From: Cyclaneusma minus
Lineage: Eukaryota > Ascomycota > Leotiomycetes > Marthamycetales > Marthamycetaceae
Direction of reading: 5' to 3'
DNA: 64,000 bases
NCBI GenBank assembly: GCA_037179335.1
Contig: JAKZHN010000010.1
Location: 813,870-877,869 of the forward strand
In this document: piece after piece, positions 1 to 11,345 of the stretch
Layout of the letters: the number at the start of each line of letters is the position of its first letter
How positions within the stretch are numbered: the first letter of the stretch is position 1
Translations under genes and position numbers: made by a program
The notes under the pieces: generated by a model
The model's database searches: none
The model's input: only the letters and a program-made list of their open reading frames with translations
What the model was told of the DNA's origin: nothing

Positions 1-2
1 GA

Positions 3-191
3 TCTGGAAAACAGTTTCCGCCGGGGGTGAAGAGGGATAGGGAGATTGAGAAGCTGGCGAAGAAGGTGAAGGATGAGAATCAGGATGAGGGATTGAGGGC
101 GTTGGCGGGGTTTGTGGGGAAGATGGAAAAGGGGTTTAAGGAGGCGCAGAGGCTGGTTGCTGAGAATGACTTTTTGTTTGAGGACTTATAG
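3..191 (+). CDS. 3' end of an unknown protein (partial)
   Basis: An open frame enters from the left edge and ends at TAG 189-191, giving about 62 residues. The piece is highly charged and rich in Lys and Glu, with a heptad-like look (EIEKLAKKVKDE, GKMEKGFKEAQRLVAEND), and it ends FLFEDL. This suggests a C-terminal amphipathic or coiled-coil helix. The G-rich codon use of the stretch matches the 3' ends of neighbouring genes. I do not recognise the family, and the domain that would identify it lies outside the window. Confidence 0.55.
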   Translation, partial: SGKQFPPGVKRDREIEKLAKKVKDENQDEGLRALAGFVGKMEKGFKEAQRLVAENDFLFEDL

Positions 192-700
192 TTGTCTGAT
201 GTCTGAGTACATCTCCTCTTCCGCCAGTCATGGAAGGCTAGGACCTCGAAGCGTGTGACAGAAGTCGCTGATCCTCTTTACGACACAAAGAGTTCAACTT
301 GTGCCTGGGCGTGTCCAACTTCAAAGAATCTTCAACATCGCGGCAGCACTTGTCTGCACGAGCCTCCGGCAGGCGAACGAACGAACATGATCCAAATCCT
401 GAGGGCGGTGATACTATGAAAGACGGCCTCGAGATCAGCACGGAGGCTCTGGGGTGGGGTGATGTCTGTGGCAGATCGTTTGAAGCCTGCGGGTTGTAGG
501 GGATGGTGCTTGTTGAGGTCCAGGTGTAGCCTGTATACTCATGAGCAAACTATATAATTCTTTGAAGGAATGGAGGAATGATGCAAACATTTCACGGTGA
601 CACGATGACACGATGTTGGTCTTTGTTAGCGTGCCTGCGGCACCTGAGACTACCTACATGTACTGAGTCACGACCAGTGGTAGCATAGAGACCTAAAAAA
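192..700. other. Intergenic, no gene seen
   Basis: Two short overlapping ORFs on opposite strands (238-441 and 299-499) have no recognisable content and look like chance frames. The stretch probably holds the 3' UTR of the left-edge gene and the distal promoter of the oxygenase gene. Confidence 0.5.
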
Positions 701-711
701 CCTACCCTGGG

Positions 712-719
712 GTATAAAT
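712..719 (+). promoter_or_regulatory. TATA box of the oxygenase gene
   Basis: A canonical TATAAATA lies about 190 bp upstream of the ATG at 911. It is followed by a pyrimidine-rich leader with short tandem copies of AGTCTCC at 850-870, a common arrangement in well-expressed filamentous fungal genes. The transcription start itself is not visible. Confidence 0.5.
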
Positions 720-910
720 AGCTCCGATGTCGCTTTACCTCTCCACCTCTCTTTAGGAAATAAAGCGTCACCCCAGCAACGAATCCGCCTTTGATCCGAC
801 GTTAAAGACGATTTATTCGCTTCCCCTTCAATACGAACATCCTCCTCCCCAGTCTCCAGTCTCCAGTCTCCAACTCCCAACTACCACTCTTCTTCCCAAC
901 TCCCAACAAG

Positions 911-1938
911 ATGGCTGCAACTCTTCAACCTATCGTCACCTTTCATTCCCAACTCGCTCCCCAGGAGCATGGAGCCGCAGTGAGCCAGCTCCCAACTATC
1001 GACTTCAGCTCCGCTTCCCCCGAAGCAGCCTACGATGTGCTCTCCTCCGCAGCTTCCACCACCGGCGTAGCACTCATCACCCACCTCTCCATCCAACCCC
1101 CCATCGCCTCCATCCAAGCCCTCTTCAACCGCCTCTACGCAGACGCCGCTCTCGCAGCCCGTCTCAACGCAACCTACCCAACCCGCGGCGTCTTCAAAAA
1201 CGCATGTCTGAACCCCTCCGCCTCATCTGCCATCGACCAGAAAACCACCATCGACCTCTCCGTACTCCGTCTGCAAAAGCTCAAGGAGCTGGATCCCGCG
1301 TTGGTCGAGGAGCTGGGTTCGGATTTCACCACCGTGCTGGATTTCTACAGCATGGTGGAAGCTGATGTGCTGCCGATTCTCATGCGCGCTACTTATTCTA
1401 TCGTGGGAGCGGATATTGCGCCGCTGCATGCTGGCAGCAACAACAATCTGCGACTCATCGACTACTTCCCTAGCGCGACGTCGAACCGCTGCGGCGAGCA
1501 CAGGGATTACGGTACCTTCACCATCGTCTTCCAAGATGGTTCCGTCGGAGGCCTTGAGTTTGACATTGACGGGGAGTGGGTTTCGGTGCCATCGAGTGTC
1601 GATGCGGTGGTTTCTTGGGGCTGGTGCGGTGCGATTTTGGGCGATGAGAAGGTCAAGGCTGCCAAGCATCGGGTGATGCGACCGATCCAGTGCAGAAGAG
1701 ACGTACTACGGCGGTGGTGTTCGTGGCGCCGGATCTTGACGTGGTGTTGAAGCCCTTGACTGGTGATGAGAAGGGACAGGGGGCTTGGACTGAGAGAATC
1801 AGGGGGGGAAAGCTGACTGTGGGCGAGTTCAAGCAGGTTATGGCTAAGAAGTGGCGGAGGCGTGAGGGCAATGAGCCTGGTGAGGTCGTGGAGGGAGGAC
1901 AGGATCGGGAGATTGTGAGGTTTGTGAAGGGAATTTAG
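911..1938 (+). CDS. 2OG-Fe(II) dioxygenase, isopenicillin-N-synthase-like, frameshifted
   Basis: The start ATG at 911 sits in a good context (AACAAGATGGC). The N-terminus carries the DIOX_N-type opening (QLPTIDFSSA). The iron ligands of the double-stranded beta-helix are visible: HRDYGTFT (the H-x-D pair) and the distal His in AAKHRVMR. The frame breaks right after HRVMR at about 1,679-1,681. The next frame continues with the expected 2OG-binding segment (KRRTTAVVFVAPDLDVVLKP) and an ordinary C-terminus to TAG 1,936-1,938. One missing base there would restore one protein of about 342 residues, the family's usual length. There is no plausible intron at the junction. The gene is therefore either a recent pseudogene or carries a base-calling error. 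The family oxidises small molecules in the cytosol using Fe(II) and 2-oxoglutarate; the substrate cannot be told. Confidence 0.8.
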
Positions 1939-3427
1939 AGGGGGGGTCGTTTGGCATAACAACCTTGTATATAGTAACTTTTTACCTGGGTAGACTTTGG
2001 GGGCAACATATTCAATAAATGGCAGTTTCTGGTTTTCACTTGAAAGATTGATTCTCTTGGGACCTGGTCATTCAGTTGCAGGTCAGAAGGAAGAGTCTTT
2101 AGAGCACAACATACAGAGACTCCATATCAGAGTTTCGAGTTCAGATAACTCCTTCAAATTCTCCAAACGACCAGTCCGCCCCGTTACCATGCTTGGTATA
2201 ATTCGGAAGATTATTGTGTTTCCTCGTGGCTTCAGCCTTTCTGGCGTTTCCCAATCAGTCAACTCGGCCCGAGGCTGAAATCTGAATCCGCGGCTAGAGA
2301 CATGAAACTTCATCCCAGTTCCCAGCCTTCGAACACTTTTGGAAGTTTGTTTCCTCATGGCTTTACCGACTTTCATTTGCCAAGTGCGGCATTTATTCAG
2401 TCGCTGTGTGCGGACAAAATCGCCGTGTTTTCTTGGAATGGCTGACTCGCTCATGTTTTTGCTGCCCACCGACGGCGACAGTCGGCTGCCCAGCTTCAGG
2501 CTCGGAGGAAGGACATAGTTGATCAATTGATCAGGGGTTCAACACCCCTGGTGACGATCTTTTGTGCTGGAAAAATGTTCCGACGAACGAAACTTTAATC
2601 AAGAATCCAGGGGTCGGACCTCCGAAGGAAGCTGAAGGAGGATCAGCCAACTATCAAAAGGCCAGCTGGAGAACCGGACTGCAAACTTCCTGGACAACCA
2701 TCCACACGGTCGTGCAGCCAGCGCATCTAGAAACTCAGGCTTGTCAAGCCCAAAAGTCCAGAAAGAGGAAATAGATCGTCGTCAGCCAAGATCTAGGCCG
2801 CCGTGAGGCCGTCTATGGGGGCCGAGGCAGCGGTTGCCAAGGTCACCGGATGGACAAACTCGGGTCAGAGGGCGGCGACGAAGCTGGAAAAGGCTCGCAC
2901 CGCAGCCTGCGAAAAGTGGCGTGATCGTACCAAAAGCAGACTCGTCGCTCGCTCCTGCTATTTCTTGCACCGAGTGAAGGCAAATCACATGGAAGCAAAA
3001 TCATTTCGCGCAGGGCCAAGGCGCAACTCTTGCCGGGACTTTGTCGCGAAAGATTCGCGACCGTGCCTTTTCTTCTCTTCTCCTTTCTTTGTTCTGTCTT
3101 AAAAGAAGCGAATCCTGCACACACATCCTAAGTTCTGACTTGCATCTTTACTACTACGAATCGTTCAACACTACTACACCTGTCACCTGCAGACTACTGC
3201 GTCTCACTATTGAATCCTAAGGCTCAACCCACTGCAAGCCTCCAAGCCACCTAAAAATCAGCCTTACCCCCCTACAACGGCCATAACCTCATTTCCTCAA
3301 CGCCGCAACCAGCAACTCTCCCAACCACAACCACAACCACAGTTCCTCTCGCAAAACCGCCAAACAACCCAACACCATCCACTCACCTCAACACCACTCA
3401 AATCCACCCCACCAACACACAGCCAAA
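1939..3427. other. Intergenic, 3' UTR and long leader
   Basis: Several ORFs of 68-147 codons overlap on both strands here (for example 2,083-2,526 minus). None has recognisable motifs or a coherent coding bias, so I call none of them. From about 3,060 the sequence turns into pyrimidine-rich and then CA-rich tracts (3,066-3,100 and 3,300-3,427), which look like the promoter and 5' leader of the gene at 3,428. Confidence 0.5.
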
Positions 3428-3730
3428 ATGTACTGCACCTGCGCCCCCTCCTCCTCCGACTGCTGCGCCTACTGCCAGCGCGCCGGCCTCGCCATGCTCG
3501 GCCGCTTCAACCTCGAGAAAGTCTCCGCCAACCGCTCCGCCCTCGAAGCCCTCCACATCCCCGTGCACCAGAAATACGACGGTCCCTCTATCGCCGCCAA
3601 GGCTGATGTGCAGAAGCGATTGAGCATGCCGGCTGGACGCGGTGTTGATGGCCTGAGGTGGTTCGAGATGGGTGGCCTTGTGAAGGAGACCGCTGTGGCT
3701 ACCAATGCCCACCTGGAGAACAAGTTGTAG
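3428..3730 (+). CDS. Small conserved Cys-rich hypothetical protein
   Basis: A single exon of 100 residues starts at ATG 3,428 (CCAAAATGTAC) after a long CA/CT-rich leader. Codon use is strongly C-ending in the first two thirds, as in other genes of the window. The N-terminus holds five cysteines in a compact pattern (MYCTCAPSSSDCCAYCQRAG, that is CxC...CCxxC), which could bind a metal or a cofactor. The rest is a mixed helix with basic patches (KADVQKRLSMP) and no signal peptide or membrane segment. I do not recognise a named family; the length, leader and codon bias support a real gene. Function is unknown. Confidence 0.7.
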   Translation: MYCTCAPSSSDCCAYCQRAGLAMLGRFNLEKVSANRSALEALHIPVHQKYDGPSIAAKADVQKRLSMPAGRGVDGLRWFEMGGLVKETAVATNAHLENKL

Positions 3731-4955
3731 GGCATGATTGGAGGGAGATGGGCACGACTGAAGCATGGGATGGAGTCATGAGATTTGCACGGATGGCGTG
3801 GCATAGGATGGGATGGGAACACTGCAGACATGGGTGTCGCCCTCGTACGAACTGCCTCGCACGGCGTCGCACCGCCTCGCCAGCTCATCCGTCATCCTCA
3901 AGCCAGTCGAGTACATACGCACCGGGCGGGTTCGACAAATTCCATGCATTCGGAGGAAGCCTGACAAGAAAAAAACAAGAACAAAAAAATGGGATGCATC
4001 ATTGCTGGGGCGCTCGGGATGGATATCTGGAAGGTGTTTCGCGATACCCATTCCACAACTTCCGCATAGGGAGGCCTCGATTGATATCCTACATACTTGC
4101 TGCTTTGTTGCCAGCGCTTTGCGGGCATGGGTTTAATATGCGATGGCTTCGATCCGTTAGTCTGAAATTGCATCACAGTTTGCTTCAATGCTTGGTCTTA
4201 CATTTTGTGAATGAGTGCCAATTGCAGAATATAACATCACTTTGGATTGAGATAGGGGTGAAGTTCCGTCGTTCTACAGATCCTGATATAAGACGAAACT
4301 TCCTGAGCTTGTAAGATGTTGAAGTGAGGCACTGTCCCTTGCCTGAAGCTATGCTGTATGATGAGTCTACTCGGCGACCAGAAGAGCCAAGCCGACTCAA
4401 GTATCCTTCCTTGAGTCCCGTTGTATAAACGGCATAATGCAAGGTAACAAGTGAGCACAAGTATACCTACCGTATTAGACAGTCATAAAACAACATCTCA
4501 TCACCATCGATTGTGGAAGCTTCATCACTCATCGCACTCACCAAGCATCACAACCATCAAATCAAGCATATACATTTCCCATTGTAAAGCAAGTTTGAAA
4601 CTAGCAATTAAAAGCACAAATTGGCCTAGGATATTCCCAGACAGCCCAGGACGATACGAGTTTGATACCGAAGAGCAAGCAACGCCAGTCGCAAAAGTCC
4701 CGAAAAGTAAATCACACAAACACTGGCAGAGTACTGTAACGCCCTTGCCAGTGTACAAACGGTACAGTAAACACCTTGTCCTAACACCAGCATGTTCCAA
4801 CTCCAGCCCCTATTGAACAATCGCCCGAGAAACAGCCAGAGGCGCCATGAACACTGAATCGTAAAAGCAGAGCGCTGAAGGAAGCGCAGCAAAGCATATT
4901 TTAGGTGTGTGCATGTCTGCACCATTCAGTGGGTGAGAATGAGTGATCACGCAAC
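3731..4955. other. Intergenic between convergent genes
   Basis: This is the 3' region of the small Cys-rich gene and of the minus-strand KEN-box gene. ORFs of up to 218 codons (3,658-4,314 plus) overlap the upstream gene in another frame and carry no domain signal. No RNA gene or repeat is seen. Confidence 0.5.
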
Positions 4956-6322
4956 TCATTCATCACCCTTCGCACTGCCACTCCCCCAGATCGTCCAGCC
5001 GTCCTCGGCTTTCTCAATGGGACACAGCTTTGCAGCAGCAGAACCAGCCTCTTTGGTGTTCTGAGCCATCAACTCGCCGACATTGTTGCGTTTGTGGTTT
5101 TCCTTGGCATTTGCTTTCTCCGCAACTTCAGTGTCCAGTAGTGCCTGCAGCCTCCTGCATAATGTTGGCGGTGTTGCTGGTCTCTGGCTCGTCTTTCTCA
5201 TCATCATGAATGACAAACACTGAGGTCGCATCACAGCCTTCCCCGTAGAAGTCTTCGGCTGCCAGGTCACCAAGTGGCTTGCGGTCGATCTCGATAGCAC
5301 CCAGTTCTTTCGCTTTGCGTGTGCTGCGGCTGGACTTGGTGCGGACTGCGCCTAGGGTGGGTGCGCTGTAACTTCCATTCATGGTTGGGACGGAAGATGA
5401 GTTGGAAGTGGAGGAAATATTAAGGGAAGGAAGACGTGTCTGGCTAGCATCGTCAGGCGGCGGCACATTCTCCTTTCCGCGTGAGTTGCGTAAACGCATG
5501 GTGCTTTCCTCGTCAGAAGACAGGTCGAGCGTGCAAGTGGAGTGCTCCATCAGGTTCGTGAGCAGCTCATCAGGAGTGTCTTCGTGGATGGTGAAGTACC
5601 AGGAGTCTATGCCCGAGGGGTAGGCATCGTTGGGGGACTGTGAGGAGGTCTGGGGAGCTTGGGGACGCGCAGCTGTGGAGGCTTTGCGAGTAGGGCCGTA
5701 GCTGGGCATGGTGTTGCTGAGGGCGGCATCGAGGGAGAATGGCGCGCAGATGGCGGGGCTGGAGGCGCTGGTGCTGAAGCGGGGTGGGTCGACGCGGGTA
5801 AAGGGCGAGATGGTCTTGCGGCGGTTGAGGATGCCGGTGCGCTTGCGCGTTGGCGAGCGGCCGGCGGGCGCGGTCATTGGAGTGGATTTGCTCGGGTTGA
5901 GCTTGGAGATGGGAGAGCGGAGGGGGCGGGGAGTGGTGGTGGTGCGAGAGATTGCGGAGAAGGAGAGCTTGAGTGGGTTGCTTAGATCTGGAGATGCTGG
6001 GGCTCGGGTCAGGATGAAGTGGGATGGCTTCGAGGGAGAGAGGCCGTCGAGGCCCTTGGATTTCTTGGGCGAGGAGTAGATGGTCGGGTCAATGTTCTCG
6101 GCGTCGTCCTCGTAGATAGCAGCTTTACGCTTGCCGGGCGGCGAGAGTGGGAGAGCTGCATGGGACACGCGATTAGGATGTGGGACAAAACAGGTGACGT
6201 GGAGCGGGCGATTGAAGCATACCATTCTGACGGTTCTTGAGGCTTGTGAGATTCTGCAGACGGGCGTTGTCCAAGGGCGCGAACGGCTGCCTCGAGCTTG
6301 CCATTGGGACGGTGGTGGCCAT
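4956..6322 (-). CDS. KEN-box, proline-directed-site-rich conserved fungal protein, frameshifted
   Basis: The start ATG at 6,322 begins MATTVPMASSRQPFAPLDNA. One intron, 6,156-6,222 (GTATGC...TGCAG, CTAAT branch), joins in frame to ALPLSPPGKRKAAIYEDD. The main exon is rich in SP/TP sites next to Lys or Arg (SSPKKSK, RSPTRKRT, RRKTISPF), has a KEN box (RGKENVPP, near residue 262) and a patch conserved in look (RKPLGDLAAEDFYGEGCDAT). These are hallmarks of a cell-cycle-regulated, CDK-phosphorylated APC/C substrate; that role is my inference. At about 5,142-5,147 the frame runs into a stop, while the +1 frame continues as a coherent acidic tail ending DGWTIWGSGSAKGDE. One extra base (in GCAGG) explains this. 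Without the shift the protein would have about 430 residues. Confidence 0.7.
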
Positions 6323-8149
6323 GGTATCAGAAGTCACAGAGGTGGTGAGGGACTGGTGTCGATGGGGTAAACACTTGTAGTGGTGTGTCAACAAAGTTTG
6401 GAGGGAGTTCTTGTTTTCTCGCTTGTGCTTTTGTGGGGACGGTAGTTGGACGTGTCGTGGAAATCAAGAGGTTGACGGTGTCCAGCTGTCGAGATCACAG
6501 GAGGTGAGGGGAGAGAGAGTGATATGGGGGTCAGGCATATATCGGGGGAGCTTGTCGGTGTTTCGCGCGCAGGCGTTGGGTGTCGAGAGGAGAGCGGGCA
6601 GGCTCCCGGGACTGGCAAGAACAGGCTCTACGGTGTTACGGCAATTCCAGCAGTGCTCTCGCGAGTGCAGCAGCGGACATGCAGCCTTTTCGTGTTGAAG
6701 CGCGTCAAATCGTGTCAAGACCCAATGGGCTTCGCGACATTGTCTCAAGGGGAGCGCAGGGTGGGAAGGTCGCTATGCTCGCTCTCGTATCCCTCGCTTC
6801 GGCCACAAACAGGGACAAACACAGGCTGAACCGGGCAGCACCCTGACGACTATTTAATGGCAGTGACACGCATTGGGGATGGGCCGGACGCTCAGCCGCT
6901 GTTGCATCCATGCCGCAGCGATGGATTGGCGCGAAGGAACGCAGGGGCCGGGCGAAGCTATTGCCAATCTATCCCAAGCCAGTTAGGCCCAACACGCTCC
7001 AACGCGAATATAAAAGGCTCGTCGCGTCCGCCCTTTCGCGACGTGGAGTTGCAGTGGGCAGAGCTCCCTTGCTGCTGAGTCTGATGCTCGTCATTCCACG
7101 CGTTTATTACTGCCCACCTTGCCGTCTACCCGCTCCTCGCTCCAGCTCAGCCCCTTGGACCTGATTGTCGCGGACTCGATATGGATTTCGAGGGAAGAGG
7201 AGAGCATCACAACGATGAAGAGCTATCACACTTTGTCGACGACCTCGAAGTAGAGGATGAAAAGGATACCTTGAGTCGCCCTCAAAGGAAGCTTTCGCCA
7301 TGATTCAGTCTCTCTCAGTCCGCCATCTGCTGTGAGTTGCCACATGTGGTCGCCATATCTGCGACCTCGTGCCACACCTTCGTTATCTCCCTCTCTTGTT
7401 GGACGAATGCTCCTATCAGTCTTCCTGCTTGCCGTCGGTGGCTGGTGTTGTGATGCGATGACGAGGGCGTGCCACTGGCCGCATTGACGGCCATTGCTCT
7501 CTGTCGAGTCATTCGAGCTGAGACGGAGTCGTTGAGACGAGCTCGTTTAGAGCCTGCTGCAAGCTATTCATGCTTGCAGCCTGGCGCCTTCCATTGCGCG
7601 TTGCTGACTGTGGTTACTTGGACCAAGTTATCTTCAACGATTATGACTATTCTCAATGATTCCGAGAGTTCCAAACTATGCCGAGCATTTTCAATGACTC
7701 CGAAAGTTCCCAATGAGTTGGATCTCTCAATAATTCTGCATATTCTCAATGATTGGGCATATCCTCGGTGACTGGGAATATTCCTTTCCAGTTCTGCAAC
7801 TTCTTTCCGTTTTCCTGCATCTACTTAGGACCAGAGGTCAAGTGTCCAGCGATGTCCGCGCCAGTGTTGCACAATCAAGATTCAGGAAGCTGCAGAGCGA
7901 CCGTCCTGGAGGCTGGCAGTGGGACCTGAGAAAGTATGGGAAGACAGGTACTTAGGCAGGCACATGGTGAGTGAAGCTTCCAAACGGCAGTCACGATGGA
8001 TGACACAATCAGCCAAAGCGCCGGCGTCCCAGCAGCAGTCAAACCAACTCCCATCAATACTATTTTGGAGCTATCACAGGCGACATGTTGTTCTAGTACC
8101 CTGACTTACACGCTTTTGATTACCCTCATAATCTCACTTACCAAACATA
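6323..8149. other. Intergenic between divergent genes
   Basis: About 1.8 kb separates the minus-strand KEN-box gene and the MYND-SET gene, so it should hold both promoters. Short ORFs on both strands look like chance frames. The recognisable structure is a 19-bp degenerate tandem array at about 7,636-7,795, annotated separately. Confidence 0.5.
7636..7795. repeat. Degenerate 19-bp tandem repeat, upstream array
   Basis: About eight consecutive units of about 19 bp with the loose consensus TTCTCAATGATTCCGAGAA can be lined up (for example TTCTCAATGATTGGGCATA followed by TCCTCGGTGACTGGGAATA). The same unit recurs downstream of the gene at 11,346-11,550 and in the arms of the element at 11,924-21,921. 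Confidence 0.65.
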
Positions 8150-11100
8150 ATGGCACCGGGTAGTGACCAAGGAGTATCTCGCAACTTATCAAGCCCGGAC
8201 TTGAGCGATGTCGAGATGCAAACGTTCTTTGGTTCATCGCCACCTCGCCAACCTACCGAAGACCGTATACCGTCAAGCTTCGAGCGGAGCGACGTCGAGG
8301 CACCTACACGACGTACTTCAACGCCAAATCTCCCGGATCCTGGCGACCGTTTGCCTCCAAGTCCCTCCCGGAACGAGGGTGAGGCACAAATACCATGTAC
8401 TTCAACGTTAAAGCTCAGGGACCCTAGCGAATTTGCACTACCCCCTAGCGCATTTACACCACCAAGTCCCTCCCTGAGCGATGCTTCGTCACATACAATC
8501 TTCAATTCATCGCCAGCCCTTTCACAATCCGGAGACCGTATACCGTCAAACCTCGAGGGGAGCGACGACGACGAGGTACGAACATCCGGTTCCTCATCGC
8601 CACCTTTCCCAGCTCCCGAAGAAGCTTTGCTGGCAGGCCTCCAGTACATCCTAGGACGTTCCGAGGGTGTCGAGGACTTGTCAGTGCCAGATATCGTATC
8701 TGTCCTACCGTCAAGCGTAAACATTGTCGATGCAGAAGAAGTCGTTTCCATTCTCAATGACCTTGCCTGGACTGGCCCACCAGGGCGGGAGCTCAACTTC
8801 CACCGAAACAACGACGGTCGCTTTGGATGGTCGATGCAGACGATGGCCGCTATCCCAGCAGGCGAAGAGATATGCAGGTCTAAAACTGTTCTGGTCTCTT
8901 ATCCTGCCAGAGAGCATAACGCGGTGCCTTGCGACAACTGCCATTACCACACAGGGAGCCGGATTCATCCATCGGGCGGGCTCGTGACCTCCGATTATCC
9001 CAAAGACTTCTCCGTGGAAGATTGCGAAGAATGTGGCCAGGTGGCGTATTGCTCCAAGGTATAATCCCCGTTATTGAGATATCCACAAAGAGGGACACTG
9101 TTTCTAAGTCCTGGGCACGGTCTGACACTCTCCTAGGAGTGCCGAGAAGAGGCATGGTCTTCCCACCACCAATTCGAGTGCGTCTTCATGAACGCCGTGG
9201 CCAGCAGCCCTGCGAATGTAAAGCGCTTGTTCTGTGAAGAATCCCAATGGCCATTTCGTCTGTTACTGAGGTATTATAACGGCCTCATATCGGATGCAGA
9301 GTGGAAGCCGCTTCGCCTTCTAGCGACAACGGCCCCGGAGGCAGCTACCGACGAAGAGAAGATATGGCTGATGCGGGTTCTTCGGGGTCTGGAGCCTCTT
9401 GGCCTAAAAGAGTGGATGTTTCCCGAAGCTCTGGAGCTCCTCAACGTCGTGAGTGAGCAGTTTGTCGTCTGGTCAAAAAGCCTAGGCATCCCTCGGAAGT
9501 AGCAAGCTGCGAAACCTGTGTCTTTGAGATTGATCAAGTCATTTGGGGCTGATTAAGTTATTCGAGCCGACCTGAGTTTATTGTTGGAGTACTAGAATTC
9601 TTCCACCCTTGTATCTACTGGCACAGGTTATATGAACTGACACTTATTTAGTTGAGGTTTCATAAAGTTCAATTATGTTATTTTATACCTGACGCCACGA
9701 CGTTCTCACAACACTTGAATGTGTTGGCATCCCTTGCTGATCATTCATGGTATGTCAAAAACGCAAAACTCTGACTGGTCATAGACTGAAGCCGTTGCTG
9801 ACTATTCCTCTGTGGTTACATGTAGTGACCCTAATGCACACGTCATCTACGAAAGGGGCGAAGTTCGCCTTCGATCCTTGCGACCGATAGCCGCCGGTGA
9901 ATGCATCACCTGGTCGCGTTTCGACGACACATATGATGTGGCATTTCGTCGGAAGGCGCTCTACGGCTTCTTCGGGTTCATGTGTACCTGTCAGTTCCAC
10001 CTTGAATCTCATATGACAGCAGTCCCACTAACTTTCCGCCAGGCGACAGATGTAGACGCGAAGTGAAGGTCTGGCCACAGCTTTTCGAGCGTTTTTCTGA
10101 AGTCCCCAAGCCCGACGACGCGCCCCTATATTGCGAAGCCTTCCGCAACTCGCAATGGGATATGGTGGTGCGGGTCAATACCCTCGTCAACAGCCAACTG
10201 GATCCGCAGGCTACAGAACAACATTGTCTGGATCTGATTACTGCATTAGATGACAAATTCAGCAAGTTACCCTTTCCCGGCTACGTACAGCCGCAACAAT
10301 TCGCTTGCCTGAAGGTAGCGCAGAAGCTGTTTCGTTTGGGCCGTATCACTCGCAGCACTCAAGTCTGCATAGTACTACTCTACATGCGCTTCCCCTCACT
10401 CGGAAAATGGCGCCATCCGTACCGTCTATCCATCCTTTTTCATCTCGTCATGTGCTGCCAACAAATGACGGCCAATCCCGAGTTCTTCGAGACAGGAAGC
10501 CACGCGGATTTATGGTTGCGCAACGTCTCTGTCGATTGGGCATCTACACCTCCGCTGACGCAAGCTTCCATACAAATGATGCCCGCGTTCCTGAAATGGA
10601 CGTGTCTCCTTATCGAGGATATCCGGTATTTCCACGGAGAAGATACCAACCTATTCGAGACCATGCTGGGGTTGCTGCCGCGTTGGTTCAAGCTTCGCCC
10701 CTCGCCCTCGGCGTATGGACTTCCCTATGCACTTCCGAAGTACCTTCAAATGGGGCAATTCGACGACAGCTTTGAAGATAGTCAGCAAAGGGCCCTTTCG
10801 TGGGCCAAAGTCGACCGACTCTTCATGGAAACGAGTCGAACTCTGTCGGAGGACCCCGCTGACCACATGGACGAGGGCTATGGGGAATTGCACGATGACC
10901 GTGCGCCCTTGCTCGGTCTTATGAACGAGCCCGTGTTCAAAGATCCGGCGTTGCGTCGGAAGGTGGTGGAAGCGGTTATAGCGGAGAATCAGCGAGAGCA
11001 AAAGGAGGTTATGTCAGCATCCCTGGACGATCCTAACCCACCGTTGCTCGACGGCGGAGAAGGTACGTACAAGAAAACGAATAAATTGGAGGAAATGATG

Positions 11101-11241
11101 AACCAGGTTCCGGGAGCCGTAGCAGAGAGAGACAAGGAGATAGCAGAAATAGAGAAGAAGAGGCTGAAGGATATCGCTAGGTTGGAGGTGGAGAGGGCTG
11201 AGCTTAAGGCGCAACTGGCAGCGTGCGAGGGAGGAAAGTAG
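8150..11241 (+). CDS. MYND zinc-finger and SET-domain protein (SMYD-like)
   Basis: This is a multi-exon gene. Exon 1 (8,150-9,058) encodes a Ser/Pro-rich disordered region, the start of the SET fold (GWSMQTMAAIPAGEEI) and the first half of a MYND finger (CDNC near residue 260, CEECGQVAYCSK). Intron 9,059-9,136 joins to ECREEAWSSHHQFEC, completing the finger. The exon 2 to exon 3 junction (about 9,500 to 9,650-9,700) is not resolved. Intron 9,750-9,825 reconstitutes the SET core DHSCDPNA, and intron 9,990-10,042 (CTAAC branch) reconstitutes the post-SET CTCDRC. The last exon holds a helical C-terminal region and a charged coiled coil (about 11,090-11,230). The family methylates lysines on histones or other proteins using S-adenosylmethionine. 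The usual NHSC is DHSC here, so catalysis is uncertain. The gene lies at the edge of the AT block, between two 19-bp repeat arrays. Confidence 0.75.
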
Positions 11242-11345
11242 TAGTAGATAGGCACGCAGCTTTAGTCTTTATCAACCAAGGTCGAAGCAACATCCAGGTT
11301 GTCCGGACTCATTCCCAACGACTTGAGTCATCGCAAGTGACTGAG

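Noticed and set aside
2083..2526. 147-codon minus-strand ORF
   Set aside because: No domain, no start context, and overlaps an equally empty plus-strand ORF.
3658..4314. 218-codon ORF
   Set aside because: It overlaps the small Cys-rich gene in another frame and continues into its 3' region; composition is not coding-like.
7636..7795. 19-bp array as a CRISPR
   Set aside because: Units are contiguous and degenerate with no spacers, and the genome is eukaryotic.
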